Below are positions 41,467 to 50,822 of a stretch of DNA of 64,000 bases, piece after piece. The DNA lies in assembly GCA_009784935.1 (NCBI GenBank), contig WQXI01000009.1:1-64000 (forward strand). The letters are read 5' to 3'. How positions within the stretch are numbered: the first letter of the stretch is position 1; each line of letters opens with the position of its first letter. The notes under the pieces are model-generated. The model was not told the origin of the DNA, made no database searches, and worked only from the letters and a program-made list of their open reading frames with translations. A program made the translations under genes and the position numbers. This DNA comes from Treponema sp. Lineage in GTDB: Bacteria; Spirochaetota; Spirochaetia; Treponematales; Breznakiellaceae.

Positions 41467-44217
41467 ATGAGTAATACCGAAACGACAGCGCAGACAGAAA
41501 CAGCCCAGACTCTGCTTAAAAATCTTAATGAGACTCTAAACGAAGAAAAATGGACAAGAGCAAGTCTTGGTAATTATTCTACAAGTCAATTTAAAGAACT
41601 TGATGTTATTTTAAAAACTGCCCGCGACGAAAAAGTTTTGGACGAACTCAAAAAAACATGCGATGAGCATCTTGTTTCTACAAGAAACAGCCTTATTGCG
41701 CTTTATTTATCCGGCATTGTAGCTCTTTCGCGCCAAATTATCGATGACTCCGCAATGATCAATCTTGTTTCTATTTTTCTTGATAACAACAAATGGGGAA
41801 TCGTTAAATATCTCTGCGAAAGAATACTTGATTACGGAGAATCCAAGTATGCGCTTCGCACTCTTGCTGACTGTTACAAACAGGACAACGAAGAAGATAA
41901 AATAATTGATGTTTGGGAAAGGCTTGTAAAAGTAGATTTTGAAGAGGCAGACATCGTAAAATCTCTTGCAGAATACTACGAAAAACAAAAAAATAAAGAA
42001 GACTCTGTTGATTATTATAAAAAGGCTCTGCACCGCTATATAATAAAATCCAACTTTGCAAACATAAAAGAAATCTGGGAAAAATTAATTAATATTTACC
42101 CGGAAGACATAGACTTTTTCCTTCATATCCAAAAAAAGATTGCAAAAAATGTAAGCGAGGATAAAGCGGTTGTATTATTAAACGAACTTTATGCCAAGTA
42201 CAAGGATAAAGATATTGATACTGCAATTACCATCCTTAAGATAATCCTCGAATACGACGAAAAAGACGTTCAGGGCAGAAAAGAAATTATCGAATGTTAC
42301 AGAAAAAAATATGCTTCGCACAGTCAGCTGGAAGAATATATCCGTATCTCAAATATTTCTACAAATTACAGATCTGTTTATCAGGCAATTGCCGATTTTG
42401 AAAAACATATTTCTTTTGATAAAGGAAACTTTGTTTATCACCGCACTTGGGGCGTTGGGCGCATTGCAGGCATTGCAGGCGATGATATCAAGATCGATTT
42501 TTCCAAAAAAAGAGGACATTCAATGGCTTTAAAAATGGCTGTTGATGCGCTTCAGACTCTTTCCAAGGAACATATCTGGGTTTTAAAGGCGACAAAGAAA
42601 AAAGAAGAATTAAGGGAAATGATCCTTAAAGATAAGGAAAAAGATTCTCAAAACAATATTATATGGACACTAAAAACAATTATTAAAAGTTTCGGCAACG
42701 CATGCGATATGAAGCGCATAAAAGCGGAGCTTTCTCCTGCTCTTTTAACAGCAGGCGAATGGGCGTCATGGAATACCAAAGCGCGCGATATATTAAAATC
42801 CAATCCTGACTTCGGCGTTAGCGCCGAAAACAGCGATGTTTATATTGTCCGTGACAGGCCTGTAAGCGTAACAGAAAAACTCTATAACGAATTTTCGGCG
42901 CAGCGTAATTTTTATGACAAAGTATCGGCTATGAGGGATTATACCGGCAATAAAAAAGCAGATCCGGATTCTGACTATTTCTTGGAAATGTTTTCTTACT
43001 TTACAGATTTTATACGCGACACTATAAACCCAAACGCAGAATACGCGCTTTCTTCTTTCCTTTTAATAAACGAACTTGCTCAGCTCAAGAATTATTCTCA
43101 TTTAAAGTCGTCAGTTAATGTAACATTCCAAAATGTTTTTTCTAACATTAAGGATGTACCGGCGTTTTTTAAAAACTTAAAGGACACAAAACTAAAAACA
43201 GAGTTCCTTAAAAATGTAAAACAATTTATAAACGAATGGCCGGATGTTTATGTTAAGTTGTTTCCGTATTCTCAGCTGCCCTCTATACCGGAACAGCTCG
43301 AAGAAGCAGGATTTAAAGATAAGCTCTCCCAGTTATGCGGCAGCTGTTTTGATCGCTTCCGTGACTGCCGCGAAGCTGTTGTCTGGCTGTACAAAAACGC
43401 AAGGGGAAAAAGCTGGTTTAAAGACGCTAATATGGGTATAGAAAAACAGCTTATCACCCTTATTCATATTTTGGACATTACATTCCGCGATATAGAAAAC
43501 TCCAAAGACACTGTAGAAAACAGAAAAATCAACAAGCTTGTGCATAATATCCTTTTTAAAGACGGCGATTTGGCTGCTTTTATAGACAGCGCTGACGAAG
43601 ACGCGATAATAAGAATTTTTACATTTATAAATAATGTAGAAAATCTTGATCCGCAGGATAAGCTTAATTTAAAATCCAGAATCCTTGATAAGCACCCGGG
43701 ATTTAAATTCTTTGACGATATCGAAAAGAAAATCTCAAGAGGCGGCTTTATTGTTACCAGGGCTATGTTCGAAGAAAAAAAGAAACAGCTTGCCCACATT
43801 ATGGATGTAGAAATCCCTGCCAACTCCAAGGACATCGAGTTCGCAAGGGATCTGGGCGACTTAAGGGAAAATGCCGAGTACAAAGCGGCAAAAGAAACCC
43901 AAGACCAGCTTAACTCTCAGGTTGTTAAACTCAAGGGAGAAATCGAAAAAGCACAGCTTTTCGATCCAAATTCCATCAATACAACCAAGGTTTCGTTCGG
44001 CACAAAGGTATTTCTTTTCAACAAAACAGATGACAAAAAAGAAGAATTTACCATTCTTGGACCGTGGGAATCTGATGCAAAAAATAACATTATTTCCTAT
44101 CTTTCTCCGATAGGAGGTGCTATACTTAATAGGACAGTCGGTGAAAGTTTTGAATTTAAAATTAACAATGAAAAGGTTTCCTATTTGGTAGAAAATATTA
44201 CATCAGCCGTTGTTTAA
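41467..44217 (+). CDS. greA: giant GreA-domain transcription factor
   Basis: 916 residues, about six times normal GreA (about 158). The N-terminal part (to about 300) is TPR-like helical. A beta region near 315-360 (YHRTWGVGRIAGIAGDDIKIDF) resembles the CarD/Tudor-like insert I recall in these proteins. A long helical middle follows. The last 160 residues are GreA: a coiled coil with ARDLGDLRENAEYKAAKETQ, carrying the acidic tip for RNA polymerase, then the FKBP-like C-domain with SPIGGAILNRTVGESFEF. GreA rescues backtracked polymerase. GGGGAG precedes the ATG. Second gene of a three-gene operon. Confidence 0.88.
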   Translation: MSNTETTAQTETAQTLLKNLNETLNEEKWTRASLGNYSTSQFKELDVILKTARDEKVLDELKKTCDEHLVSTRNSLIALYLSGIVALSRQIIDDSAMINLVSIFLDNNKWGIVKYLCERILDYGESKYALRTLADCYKQDNEEDKIIDVWERLVKVDFEEADIVKSLAEYYEKQKNKEDSVDYYKKALHRYIIKSNFANIKEIWEKLINIYPEDIDFFLHIQKKIAKNVSEDKAVVLLNELYAKYKDKDIDTAITILKIILEYDEKDVQGRKEIIECYRKKYASHSQLEEYIRISNISTNYRSVYQAIADFEKHISFDKGNFVYHRTWGVGRIAGIAGDDIKIDFSKKRGHSMALKMAVDALQTLSKEHIWVLKATKKKEELREMILKDKEKDSQNNIIWTLKTIIKSFGNACDMKRIKAELSPALLTAGEWASWNTKARDILKSNPDFGVSAENSDVYIVRDRPVSVTEKLYNEFSAQRNFYDKVSAMRDYTGNKKADPDSDYFLEMFSYFTDFIRDTINPNAEYALSSFLLINELAQLKNYSHLKSSVNVTFQNVFSNIKDVPAFFKNLKDTKLKTEFLKNVKQFINEWPDVYVKLFPYSQLPSIPEQLEEAGFKDKLSQLCGSCFDRFRDCREAVVWLYKNARGKSWFKDANMGIEKQLITLIHILDITFRDIENSKDTVENRKINKLVHNILFKDGDLAAFIDSADEDAIIRIFTFINNVENLDPQDKLNLKSRILDKHPGFKFFDDIEKKISRGGFIVTRAMFEEKKKQLAHIMDVEIPANSKDIEFARDLGDLRENAEYKAAKETQDQLNSQVVKLKGEIEKAQLFDPNSINTTKVSFGTKVFLFNKTDDKKEEFTILGPWESDAKNNIISYLSPIGGAILNRTVGESFEFKINNEKVSYLVENITSAVV

Positions 44218-44236
44218 CGGTCTTTAAGGGGTGATT

Positions 44237-45637
44237 ATGAAAAGGATTATACTAGCGGTAGTATTGGTTTTTGGCATTATTTTTGCCGGCTACGGGCAGA
44301 CTTCTGAACCAATCGATCTTGTCCTAGTTCTGGATACCTCATCGCGTATGAGTTCATCCTATGACCATGTAAACAATTATATTACAGGTCCTTTCCTTAA
44401 TGAATTCCTTCGCGTTGGAGACACTTTTCACCTAATCGCATTTTCCGGAAACCAAAGACTCGATGTCTCCCGCCGTATTTCCGGCCTTGGCGATGTTCAG
44501 ACAATAATCGGGAGAATGCTCCTCCAGTACCCTGTAGAAAGCGGCAATAATGTCGGCGCGGCGCTTTCCTATGCAGAGCAGTATATCCGTTCTCTGCCAA
44601 GCCGCCCAAAGAAAATAGTTCTCGTAACATTAGGCGCTTCTGACACAGGCAATCTAGTTTCTGCTTCGCGCGGGCGCCTTCCGTCAAATACAACCATCGA
44701 TTATATTCAAGTAACTCCGGGACAGCCTCTTTCTAATCTTCCGGCTTCCGGGCGCGGAGCGGCGGCAGGCAGCGGCAGAACAACTGCTGATTCCGGCACA
44801 CCGGGAACAACTCCTAGAGATCCAGCTTCCGGCTCCGGTGCTACTGCGACAGAACAAACCGGCGGCGGTGTATTCAACGATAATAACAATGATTTTTCTA
44901 ATAACGATTTTACAGACGGAGATTCTGCAAATCAAACCGAAGAACAAGACTGGCAGCAAGGCAGACAACCTGACCAGTTAAGAGAAGCGGATGATTCATG
45001 GCTCGAATCGCTTCCTTTAATTATTGGTATTATTCTTCTTATTCTCTTACTGCTCGGTCTTATTCTGCTTTTATCATCACGAAAACTCGGCTCAAGTCCT
45101 AACAGGGTAATGGCGCAGGCATCTTCTTCTACTCCTCCCAAAAAAGAAACAAGATTCGAAGACCACAGCAAGGATCTTAACAAATATGCCGCGGCAACAA
45201 GCAGTACAAGACGCACAACTCCTTACGATAACCGTCCCGTTGGCGGCGCTCCTGTTATTAATCCGTCAGGTCCGCTAATCCTAAATCTTTTTGTAGAAGA
45301 TCAGAATACAGCTATCGGTAAACGAAATATTCATTCATTAAAATCCGGCTACAGTCTTTCTGTCGGCGGCGGTAAATCCGATGATTATCTTATCTTCCTT
45401 GTTCCGATTCCGTCGCATATCGGAGAAATTCGCAGAAACGGAAGCTCTCTTACATTTATTCCTAAAAAAGCAAAGTATTTCCCGGATATTGGTTCCGGCG
45501 AAGTACGCGACTGCATAAATAAAACAATACGCGTTGTTTCGGATAAAAATTACGAAATGCGTTTTAGGTTCGAAATGTACGAAGATCCGCTTGTTGCGTT
45601 AAACCGAATGCTGATGTCAGTTAAAGTTCCGGGCTGA
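44237..45637 (+). CDS. VWA-like membrane protein with FHA-like tail
   Basis: 466 residues from the ATG at 44237, better placed after AAGGGG than the GTG at 44231. Signal peptide about 1-20, then a VWA-like domain (LVLVLDTSSRMSS...GALSYAEQYI...IVLVTLGASD). The MIDAS reads DTSSR instead of DxSxS (Asp33, Ser35, Arg37), so metal binding may be lost. A low-complexity linker rich in G, S, T, N and D, a membrane helix (about 260-280), and a C-terminal FHA-like beta domain (SLSVGGGKSDDYLI) follow. The stop overlaps pyrC by 17 bases. Confidence 0.75.
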   Translation: MKRIILAVVLVFGIIFAGYGQTSEPIDLVLVLDTSSRMSSSYDHVNNYITGPFLNEFLRVGDTFHLIAFSGNQRLDVSRRISGLGDVQTIIGRMLLQYPVESGNNVGAALSYAEQYIRSLPSRPKKIVLVTLGASDTGNLVSASRGRLPSNTTIDYIQVTPGQPLSNLPASGRGAAAGSGRTTADSGTPGTTPRDPASGSGATATEQTGGGVFNDNNNDFSNNDFTDGDSANQTEEQDWQQGRQPDQLREADDSWLESLPLIIGIILLILLLLGLILLLSSRKLGSSPNRVMAQASSSTPPKKETRFEDHSKDLNKYAAATSSTRRTTPYDNRPVGGAPVINPSGPLILNLFVEDQNTAIGKRNIHSLKSGYSLSVGGGKSDDYLIFLVPIPSHIGEIRRNGSSLTFIPKKAKYFPDIGSGEVRDCINKTIRVVSDKNYEMRFRFEMYEDPLVALNRMLMSVKVPG

Positions 45638-46958
45638 CAAGAACACCGCTCCCTTTCTTTCCGCAAAGGGAGCCGTTTCGCATAACAAACATTCCTCTTA
45701 CTATTGTTGCTATCGGGAACCCCTGTACTTTGGTCCCGTCGTAAGGATTTGTTTTACTTTTTGAATGAAGCTCATTTGCATTGATTGTCTTTTTTAAATC
45801 CATATCAACAATAGTAAAATCCGCATCGGTTCCGGGAAGCAAACTTCCTTTTTGCGGATAGATACCCCAAATTTTTGCAGGCGCCTCGCTTGACAGCCTG
45901 ACATATTCATTAAGGGTCAGTTTACCTTTATTTACTTCGTTTAACATTAAAGGAACAGAAGTTTCTACTCCGCTTAATCCCGCAGGAGTTTCGCTTACAG
46001 GCAGTGATTTTTCTTTTATAGTATGAGGAGCGTGATCGCTTGCTATCATGTCTATAGTTCCGTTTTTTAGCGAGTCCCACAATGCATTACGGCATTTTTC
46101 GCTTCTTATGGGCGGATACACCTTAAACGCGTTATCTTCGCAGTTAAATAAAAGATAATGAGGACAGGTTTCTGCGGTAATGTTTGCGTTTTTTTTCTTT
46201 GCTTCTGCTGTTAGATACGCAGTTTCTCTTGATGTAATATGAAGAATATGAATCTTTGCTCCGGTGTATTGCGCATAGCAAACAACAGTTTGAACCCCAA
46301 GAGCCTCCGAGAACACAGGTCTTGAGCGCGTAAGTTTGTATCCGTCCTGCATATTTTTGTCATCTTTAAACAGAGAGGTAAAGTATGTGTTAATCTCGCT
46401 CGTTTCGCAGTGAAACGCTATACGCAAACCGAGTTCTGCAGCGCAGAATTCCATCTGCCTGAATAAAACCGAAGGCGAAGGAGCGGCGATATCTCCTGTA
46501 GATGTTCCAAGAAATATTTTAAACCCAAAAGCGCCGGCATCTTTAAGATTTTGCATTTCTTCTAAATTATCATTATTAAGAAGTGCATATAGTCCAAAAT
46601 CTATGTATGATTTTTCGTTTGCTATTTTTAATTTTTCGTTAAATGTTTTTAATGTAGAAGTTACCGGCACTGTATTAGGCATATCAGCCGCCATCGTAAT
46701 GCCGCCCATTGCGGCGGCTATACTGCCTGTTTCAAAATCTTCTTTTTCTGTAAGACCGGGATCCCTAAAATGAACATGGGCGTCTATAACTCCCGGTAAA
46801 ATGTATTTTCCTTTTGCGTCATAGACCTCGTCTGCGGTATCGCCGGAGTCTAATTTTTCTATCTTGATTATTTTACCGCCGCTTACCGCTATATCAGAAA
46901 CCTGAGTGCTGTCAGGAGAAACTACATTGCCGTTTTTAAAAATTAAATCATAATGCAT
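45621..46958 (-). CDS. pyrC: dihydroorotase, class I
   Basis: 445 residues. Closes carbamoyl aspartate to dihydroorotate in pyrimidine synthesis. The metal motif DAHVHFRDPG is at 59-68 and ASDHAPHT near 309-316; NMP-like features such as ADMPNTVP and HILHITSRE are present. Class I length and motifs fit; allantoinase is the main alternative in this amidohydrolase group. Last gene of tamB-bamA-skp-mutS-comF-pyrC, 15 bases after comF. Confidence 0.88.
   Translation of the reverse strand: MHYDLIFKNGNVVSPDSTQVSDIAVSGGKIIKIEKLDSGDTADEVYDAKGKYILPGVIDAHVHFRDPGLTEKEDFETGSIAAAMGGITMAADMPNTVPVTSTLKTFNEKLKIANEKSYIDFGLYALLNNDNLEEMQNLKDAGAFGFKIFLGTSTGDIAAPSPSVLFRQMEFCAAELGLRIAFHCETSEINTYFTSLFKDDKNMQDGYKLTRSRPVFSEALGVQTVVCYAQYTGAKIHILHITSRETAYLTAEAKKKNANITAETCPHYLLFNCEDNAFKVYPPIRSEKCRNALWDSLKNGTIDMIASDHAPHTIKEKSLPVSETPAGLSGVETSVPLMLNEVNKGKLTLNEYVRLSSEAPAKIWGIYPQKGSLLPGTDADFTIVDMDLKKTINANELHSKSKTNPYDGTKVQGFPIATIVRGMFVMRNGSLCGKKGSGVLVSPEL
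45648..45673. terminator. hairpin in the VWA/pyrC convergent overlap
   Basis: GCTCCCTTT (45648-45656) and AAAGGGAGC (45665-45673) form a perfect nine-pair stem with an eight-base loop, just past the VWA-gene stop and inside pyrC. Neither strand has a proper T-run, so termination may need another factor. Confidence 0.4.
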
Positions 46959-46973
46959 TTGTTACACTATACT

Positions 46974-47672
46974 TTAATCAAAGAATAGGCACAAGCCGTA
47001 AACCCTCTCTGCGCCGGCGCTTTTTAATACATCTGCGCATACTTCCATAGTGGAACCTGTCGTAATAATGTCGTCTATAATAAGGGCTGTTTTCGGCGCA
47101 CTCCCTTCGCAGTAAATGCGCCCTTTAAGGTTTTCTAAACGCTCCTTGCGGTTTAAGTTTTTTTGAACCTTGGACTTTTTTCTTCTTAAACACCTGTTTA
47201 TTTTATAATTTGCAAGGCGTTTTACAAGATATTCTACCTGATCCCACCCGGTTTCTTTTATTTTTCCCTTTCTGGGCGGAACAGGCACAATCTCCGCGTC
47301 TTTAAGCTGCGGATTTTCTTCTATTATTTTGGTTATTTTTTCCGCAAAAAAGTCCGCCAGCGCGGGGGTTTTTCCGAATTTATAAAACGCCAATAGTTTG
47401 CGGTATCTCCCGGTATACGGAAAGAGAGTCCATAAAGAATCGTATATTCTTTTTTCATTACGGCAGGAAAGGCATGTTTCTATTTCGGAGATAAGAGGTT
47501 TTCCGCATATTTTACAGGTTCCGTTTAAACTGTTATATTCTATATTGCTGCAGTTTTTGCAAAGACCAAACTTAACCTCGTCAGGTTTTAACAAAGTTTC
47601 ATTGCATAAAACGCAGACCCCGGGAAAAAGAAAATTTCTAACTGTTAAAAATATTGACGTTAATATATTCAT
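46974..47672 (-). CDS. comF: ComF family phosphoribosyltransferase-like protein
   Basis: 232 residues. An N-terminal zinc region has four CxxC pairs (CVLC, CKNC, CKIC, CLSC). The C-terminal phosphoribosyltransferase fold has ALIIDDIITTGSTMEVC as the PRPP loop and PVPPRKGKIKETGWDQVEYL before it. ComF-family proteins take part in DNA uptake in naturally competent bacteria; the reaction is not established, and no other competence gene is seen here. It lies 17 bases after mutS and 15 before pyrC. Confidence 0.88.
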   Translation of the reverse strand: MNILTSIFLTVRNFLFPGVCVLCNETLLKPDEVKFGLCKNCSNIEYNSLNGTCKICGKPLISEIETCLSCRNEKRIYDSLWTLFPYTGRYRKLLAFYKFGKTPALADFFAEKITKIIEENPQLKDAEIVPVPPRKGKIKETGWDQVEYLVKRLANYKINRCLRRKKSKVQKNLNRKERLENLKGRIYCEGSAPKTALIIDDIITTGSTMEVCADVLKSAGAERVYGLCLFFD

Positions 47673-47689
47673 CGATTTATTAATCTAAC

Positions 47690-50263
47690 CTAGTCAAATA
47701 ACGATAATTCGATAATACCGCCGGTTTGACCGCCGGCAGCGCCGATTGCGCTTTTTTTAGCTTTTTCTGTTTGTTTTTCGGGGGTTTTGTCAGCGGCGAT
47801 TTTTACGCGGCCGGCAGAAAATGTTTCTGTTAAATCTTTGTCACGTTGTTTTAAAAGAGACATAATCTGCCCTGCTCTTTCCAATACATTCTGCGGCAAA
47901 CCTGCAAGCATTGCCGCGTGAATGCCGTATGATTCTGCGGCAGGACCTTCTTTTAGTTTTCGTAAAAAGATAATTTTATCTCCGCTTTCTAAAACTTCCA
48001 TAGAGCGGTTTGCAAGAGACTGATGTGATAATAATGACAACTCATGAAAATGCGTAGCAAAAAGCGTTCTGCACTTAATTCTGTTTAACAGTTCTTCGCT
48101 TACTGCCCACGCTATAGAAAGCCCGTCATTTGTTCCCGTTCCCCTGCCTACTTCGTCCATAATTACAAGGCTTTTTTCTGTGGCTGTGTTTAAAATAAAA
48201 GCTGTTTCGTTCATTTCTACAAGAAAGGTTGATTCTCCCCTTGCAAGATTATCCTGCGCGCCTACCCTGCAGTAGATACGATCGCAAATGCCAATTTTTG
48301 CTTTTTCTGCGGGAACAAAACTGCCCGCCTGCGCCATAATTGTAATAAGAGCGGCAGAACGCAGATAGGTGGATTTTCCCGCCATATTAGGACCTGTTAT
48401 CATTGCAAATAATATTTTATCTTCTGCTGTGTCTAGAATAATATCGTTAGGAATATATTCTCCCCTGTTTAAGTGCGCTTCTACTACAGGATGGCGTCCT
48501 TTATAAATTTCCAGTGTTCCGCTGTTATTTAGTTCCGGGCGTATCCAGCCTCTTACAGAAGCCGCCCTTGCAGCGGACTGCGCAGCATCAAGTTCTGCAA
48601 GACGGCTGGCAGCAGCGGCAAGAGGAACAAGAATATCTTTTGTTTTATCACGGACTTCTAAAAAAAGTTTTTTTTCCAGCTCTATTACTTTATCAGAAGC
48701 GCCGTTAATTTCTGATTCCAAAGCTGCCAGCCGTTCTGTCGAATACCGTTCGCCGCCTGCGATTCCCTGCCGTCTAATAAAATGCGCGGGAACTTTATCC
48801 AGATTATTTTTTGTTACTTCAAAGAAATAGCCGATAAGGCGGTTATAGCGGATTTTTAGGCTGGTAATACCTGTTTCTTTTTTTTCTTCTTCTAAGTATT
48901 GTTCCAGTATCTGTCTTGAGTTGTCTTTCATTAAGCGGAGCTCATCCAGTTCTTTACTGTAGTTTTCTTTTATTAAATTGCCTTCGCTTAATAAAACAGA
49001 AGGCTCGTTATGAACCGCGCTTTCTAACAGCGTTTGGATTTCTTTTAGTTTTTCAAATTCATTTATTTTAATATCTTTAGTTTCAAAGGATAAATCGTCA
49101 GAAGCAACCGGAAAATACTGATTATTAATTTCATAAAACGAAGCTATTCCGTTTTTTACAGCAAGCAAATCTCTCGCATGCGCTTTATCCATCGCAAGCC
49201 TTGAACAAAGACGCTCTATATCAGGCGTTTTTCCCAATATATCGCGCAGTTTATTTAAGTTTCCCTGATCTTTAAAGAGACTCTCAGCAATGTCAAGGCG
49301 GTCATTAATTTTTTTTAAATCCTGCAATGGATGCAAGATTCGCCGCTTTAAAAGACGCCGTCCCATAGAACAGCGCGTCTCGTCCATTACTTCTAAAAGC
49401 GAAAAACGCACATCTCCGTCCCTCTGATTATTTAAAAGCTCCAGATTCCGCTGAGAAGATTCGTCAATTCCAAGATATTCATTTTCGCTGTATACCTTAA
49501 TAGTTCTTACATGTAAAAGAAGGCTCTTTGACGTTGTATCAAGATATTCAAGCAATACGCCGGCAGAAACAATTTCTCCGCTGTCTTCGTCAAGTCCAAA
49601 ACCTTTTAAATTAGAAACATTAAATTGTTTTTCCAGCCTTACTTTTGCCTGATACGGATCAAAACGCCAATCATCAAGATGATTTAATACAACAGAGCTC
49701 CTGTTATTAACGCAGGACATTATATCTTTGTCGTCAATAAGCGATTTTTGAATCAGCATTTCTTTTATAGAAAGCCGTTCCAGCTCTTGGTTTAAAATTT
49801 CTTTTTCATTTATAAAACAAGTAGAAAAAAAATCGCCTGTAGAAACATCTATATAAGAAAAGGAAAGCTGCCTGCCCGCTTTTGCAAGACAGCAAAGATA
49901 ATTGGAGCTTCCTTTATCAAGAAAATCTTCGTCTACTGTGGTTCCCGGAGTGATAATTTCTACTACATCGCGTTCTATTACCTTGTTTTTGCCTGCGGTT
50001 GTTAGCTGCTCACAGACAGCTATTTTTTTACCGAGTTTTAACAGACGGGCGATATATACCCTTGCCGCATGATAGGGAACTCCGCACATAGGAAGCCCGT
50101 TTCTGCTTGTCAGCGTAAGGTTTAAAAGAGAAGAAACTTCTACAGCGTCGTCAGCAAACATTTCATAAAAATCACCCAGCCGGAAGAAAAGAATATTTCC
50201 TTCCTGCTGTCTTTTTATGCGTCTGTACTGTTCGAGCATTGGACTGGTTTTAGCGGAGTCCAT
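47690..50263 (-). CDS. mutS: DNA mismatch repair protein MutS
   Basis: 857 residues, normal length. The mismatch-binding N-domain has the stacking motif FFRLGDFYEMF, followed by connector, lever and clamp regions. The ATPase has Walker A GPNMAGKST near residue 620, Walker B VIMDEVGRGT and the FATHFHEL signature. The extreme C-terminus ends in a short lysine- and glycine-rich tail. It follows skp by 22 bases without a good ribosome site. The BamA-Skp-MutS order is a known treponemal arrangement. Confidence 0.96.
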   Translation of the reverse strand: MDSAKTSPMLEQYRRIKRQQEGNILFFRLGDFYEMFADDAVEVSSLLNLTLTSRNGLPMCGVPYHAARVYIARLLKLGKKIAVCEQLTTAGKNKVIERDVVEIITPGTTVDEDFLDKGSSNYLCCLAKAGRQLSFSYIDVSTGDFFSTCFINEKEILNQELERLSIKEMLIQKSLIDDKDIMSCVNNRSSVVLNHLDDWRFDPYQAKVRLEKQFNVSNLKGFGLDEDSGEIVSAGVLLEYLDTTSKSLLLHVRTIKVYSENEYLGIDESSQRNLELLNNQRDGDVRFSLLEVMDETRCSMGRRLLKRRILHPLQDLKKINDRLDIAESLFKDQGNLNKLRDILGKTPDIERLCSRLAMDKAHARDLLAVKNGIASFYEINNQYFPVASDDLSFETKDIKINEFEKLKEIQTLLESAVHNEPSVLLSEGNLIKENYSKELDELRLMKDNSRQILEQYLEEEKKETGITSLKIRYNRLIGYFFEVTKNNLDKVPAHFIRRQGIAGGERYSTERLAALESEINGASDKVIELEKKLFLEVRDKTKDILVPLAAAASRLAELDAAQSAARAASVRGWIRPELNNSGTLEIYKGRHPVVEAHLNRGEYIPNDIILDTAEDKILFAMITGPNMAGKSTYLRSAALITIMAQAGSFVPAEKAKIGICDRIYCRVGAQDNLARGESTFLVEMNETAFILNTATEKSLVIMDEVGRGTGTNDGLSIAWAVSEELLNRIKCRTLFATHFHELSLLSHQSLANRSMEVLESGDKIIFLRKLKEGPAAESYGIHAAMLAGLPQNVLERAGQIMSLLKQRDKDLTETFSAGRVKIAADKTPEKQTEKAKKSAIGAAGGQTGGIIELSLFD

Positions 50264-50285
50264 GTATCAAACCACGTTTAAAAAG

Positions 50286-50813
50286 TTATCTGGATGATGC
50301 CTGCAAGCGCTGGATTAATCTGTCTGTTATATCAACTGACGGACTAAACCAAATAATACTCGGTGTATTGGCTACATCTATAACCATAGAATACCCTTCG
50401 CTTTCGGCAATAAAGCGAATCTCGTTGTTTACTTGAGTCAAAAACGAATTGGACTGCGCTAACTCTCTTCTTTCCCTTTCCAGTCTGGCAGTTTCGTTCT
50501 GATGATATGTTCTTAGTTGTTCGGTTCTTTGGTTAATTTCTGCTTCCAGCCTTGCAACATCTCTTTGATTATCGCGCGCAATTGCCTCGGCATGACTTGC
50601 TCTTAAGGTTTGGATTTGCGTATTCATCCTGTTGATGTTGTTCTGAACATCCTGACTGCGTCTATTAAAATCCCTTACAGCATTCGATTGCGGAAGAAAC
50701 GTTGTGTAAACACGCGGCAGATCCACTACTGCGATTCTTGTAATATGCTGACTAAATACTAGCCCCGCGCATATTAATTGAAGAACTAAAACAAACAATA
50801 ATTTCCTTAACAT
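50286..50813 (-). CDS. skp: periplasmic chaperone Skp/OmpH family
   Basis: 175 residues. A signal peptide (about 1-21, ending VFSQ) precedes a long helical coiled coil (about 50-125, rich in Q, R, N, E) flanked by short beta strands (IAVVDLPRV at the start and YSMVIDVANTPSIIW near the end), the jellyfish-like Skp layout. Escorts outer-membrane proteins to BamA, encoded immediately upstream (nine-base gap). GGAGTG lies seven bases before the ATG. Confidence 0.9.
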   Translation of the reverse strand: MLRKLLFVLVLQLICAGLVFSQHITRIAVVDLPRVYTTFLPQSNAVRDFNRRSQDVQNNINRMNTQIQTLRASHAEAIARDNQRDVARLEAEINQRTEQLRTYHQNETARLERERRELAQSNSFLTQVNNEIRFIAESEGYSMVIDVANTPSIIWFSPSVDITDRLIQRLQASSR

Positions 50814-50822
50814 ATGCCACTC

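Noticed and set aside
45648-45673. Confident intrinsic terminator for the VWA operon
   Set aside because: The stem is good, but the following bases (CGTTTCG) are not a T-run, so it is listed only at low confidence.
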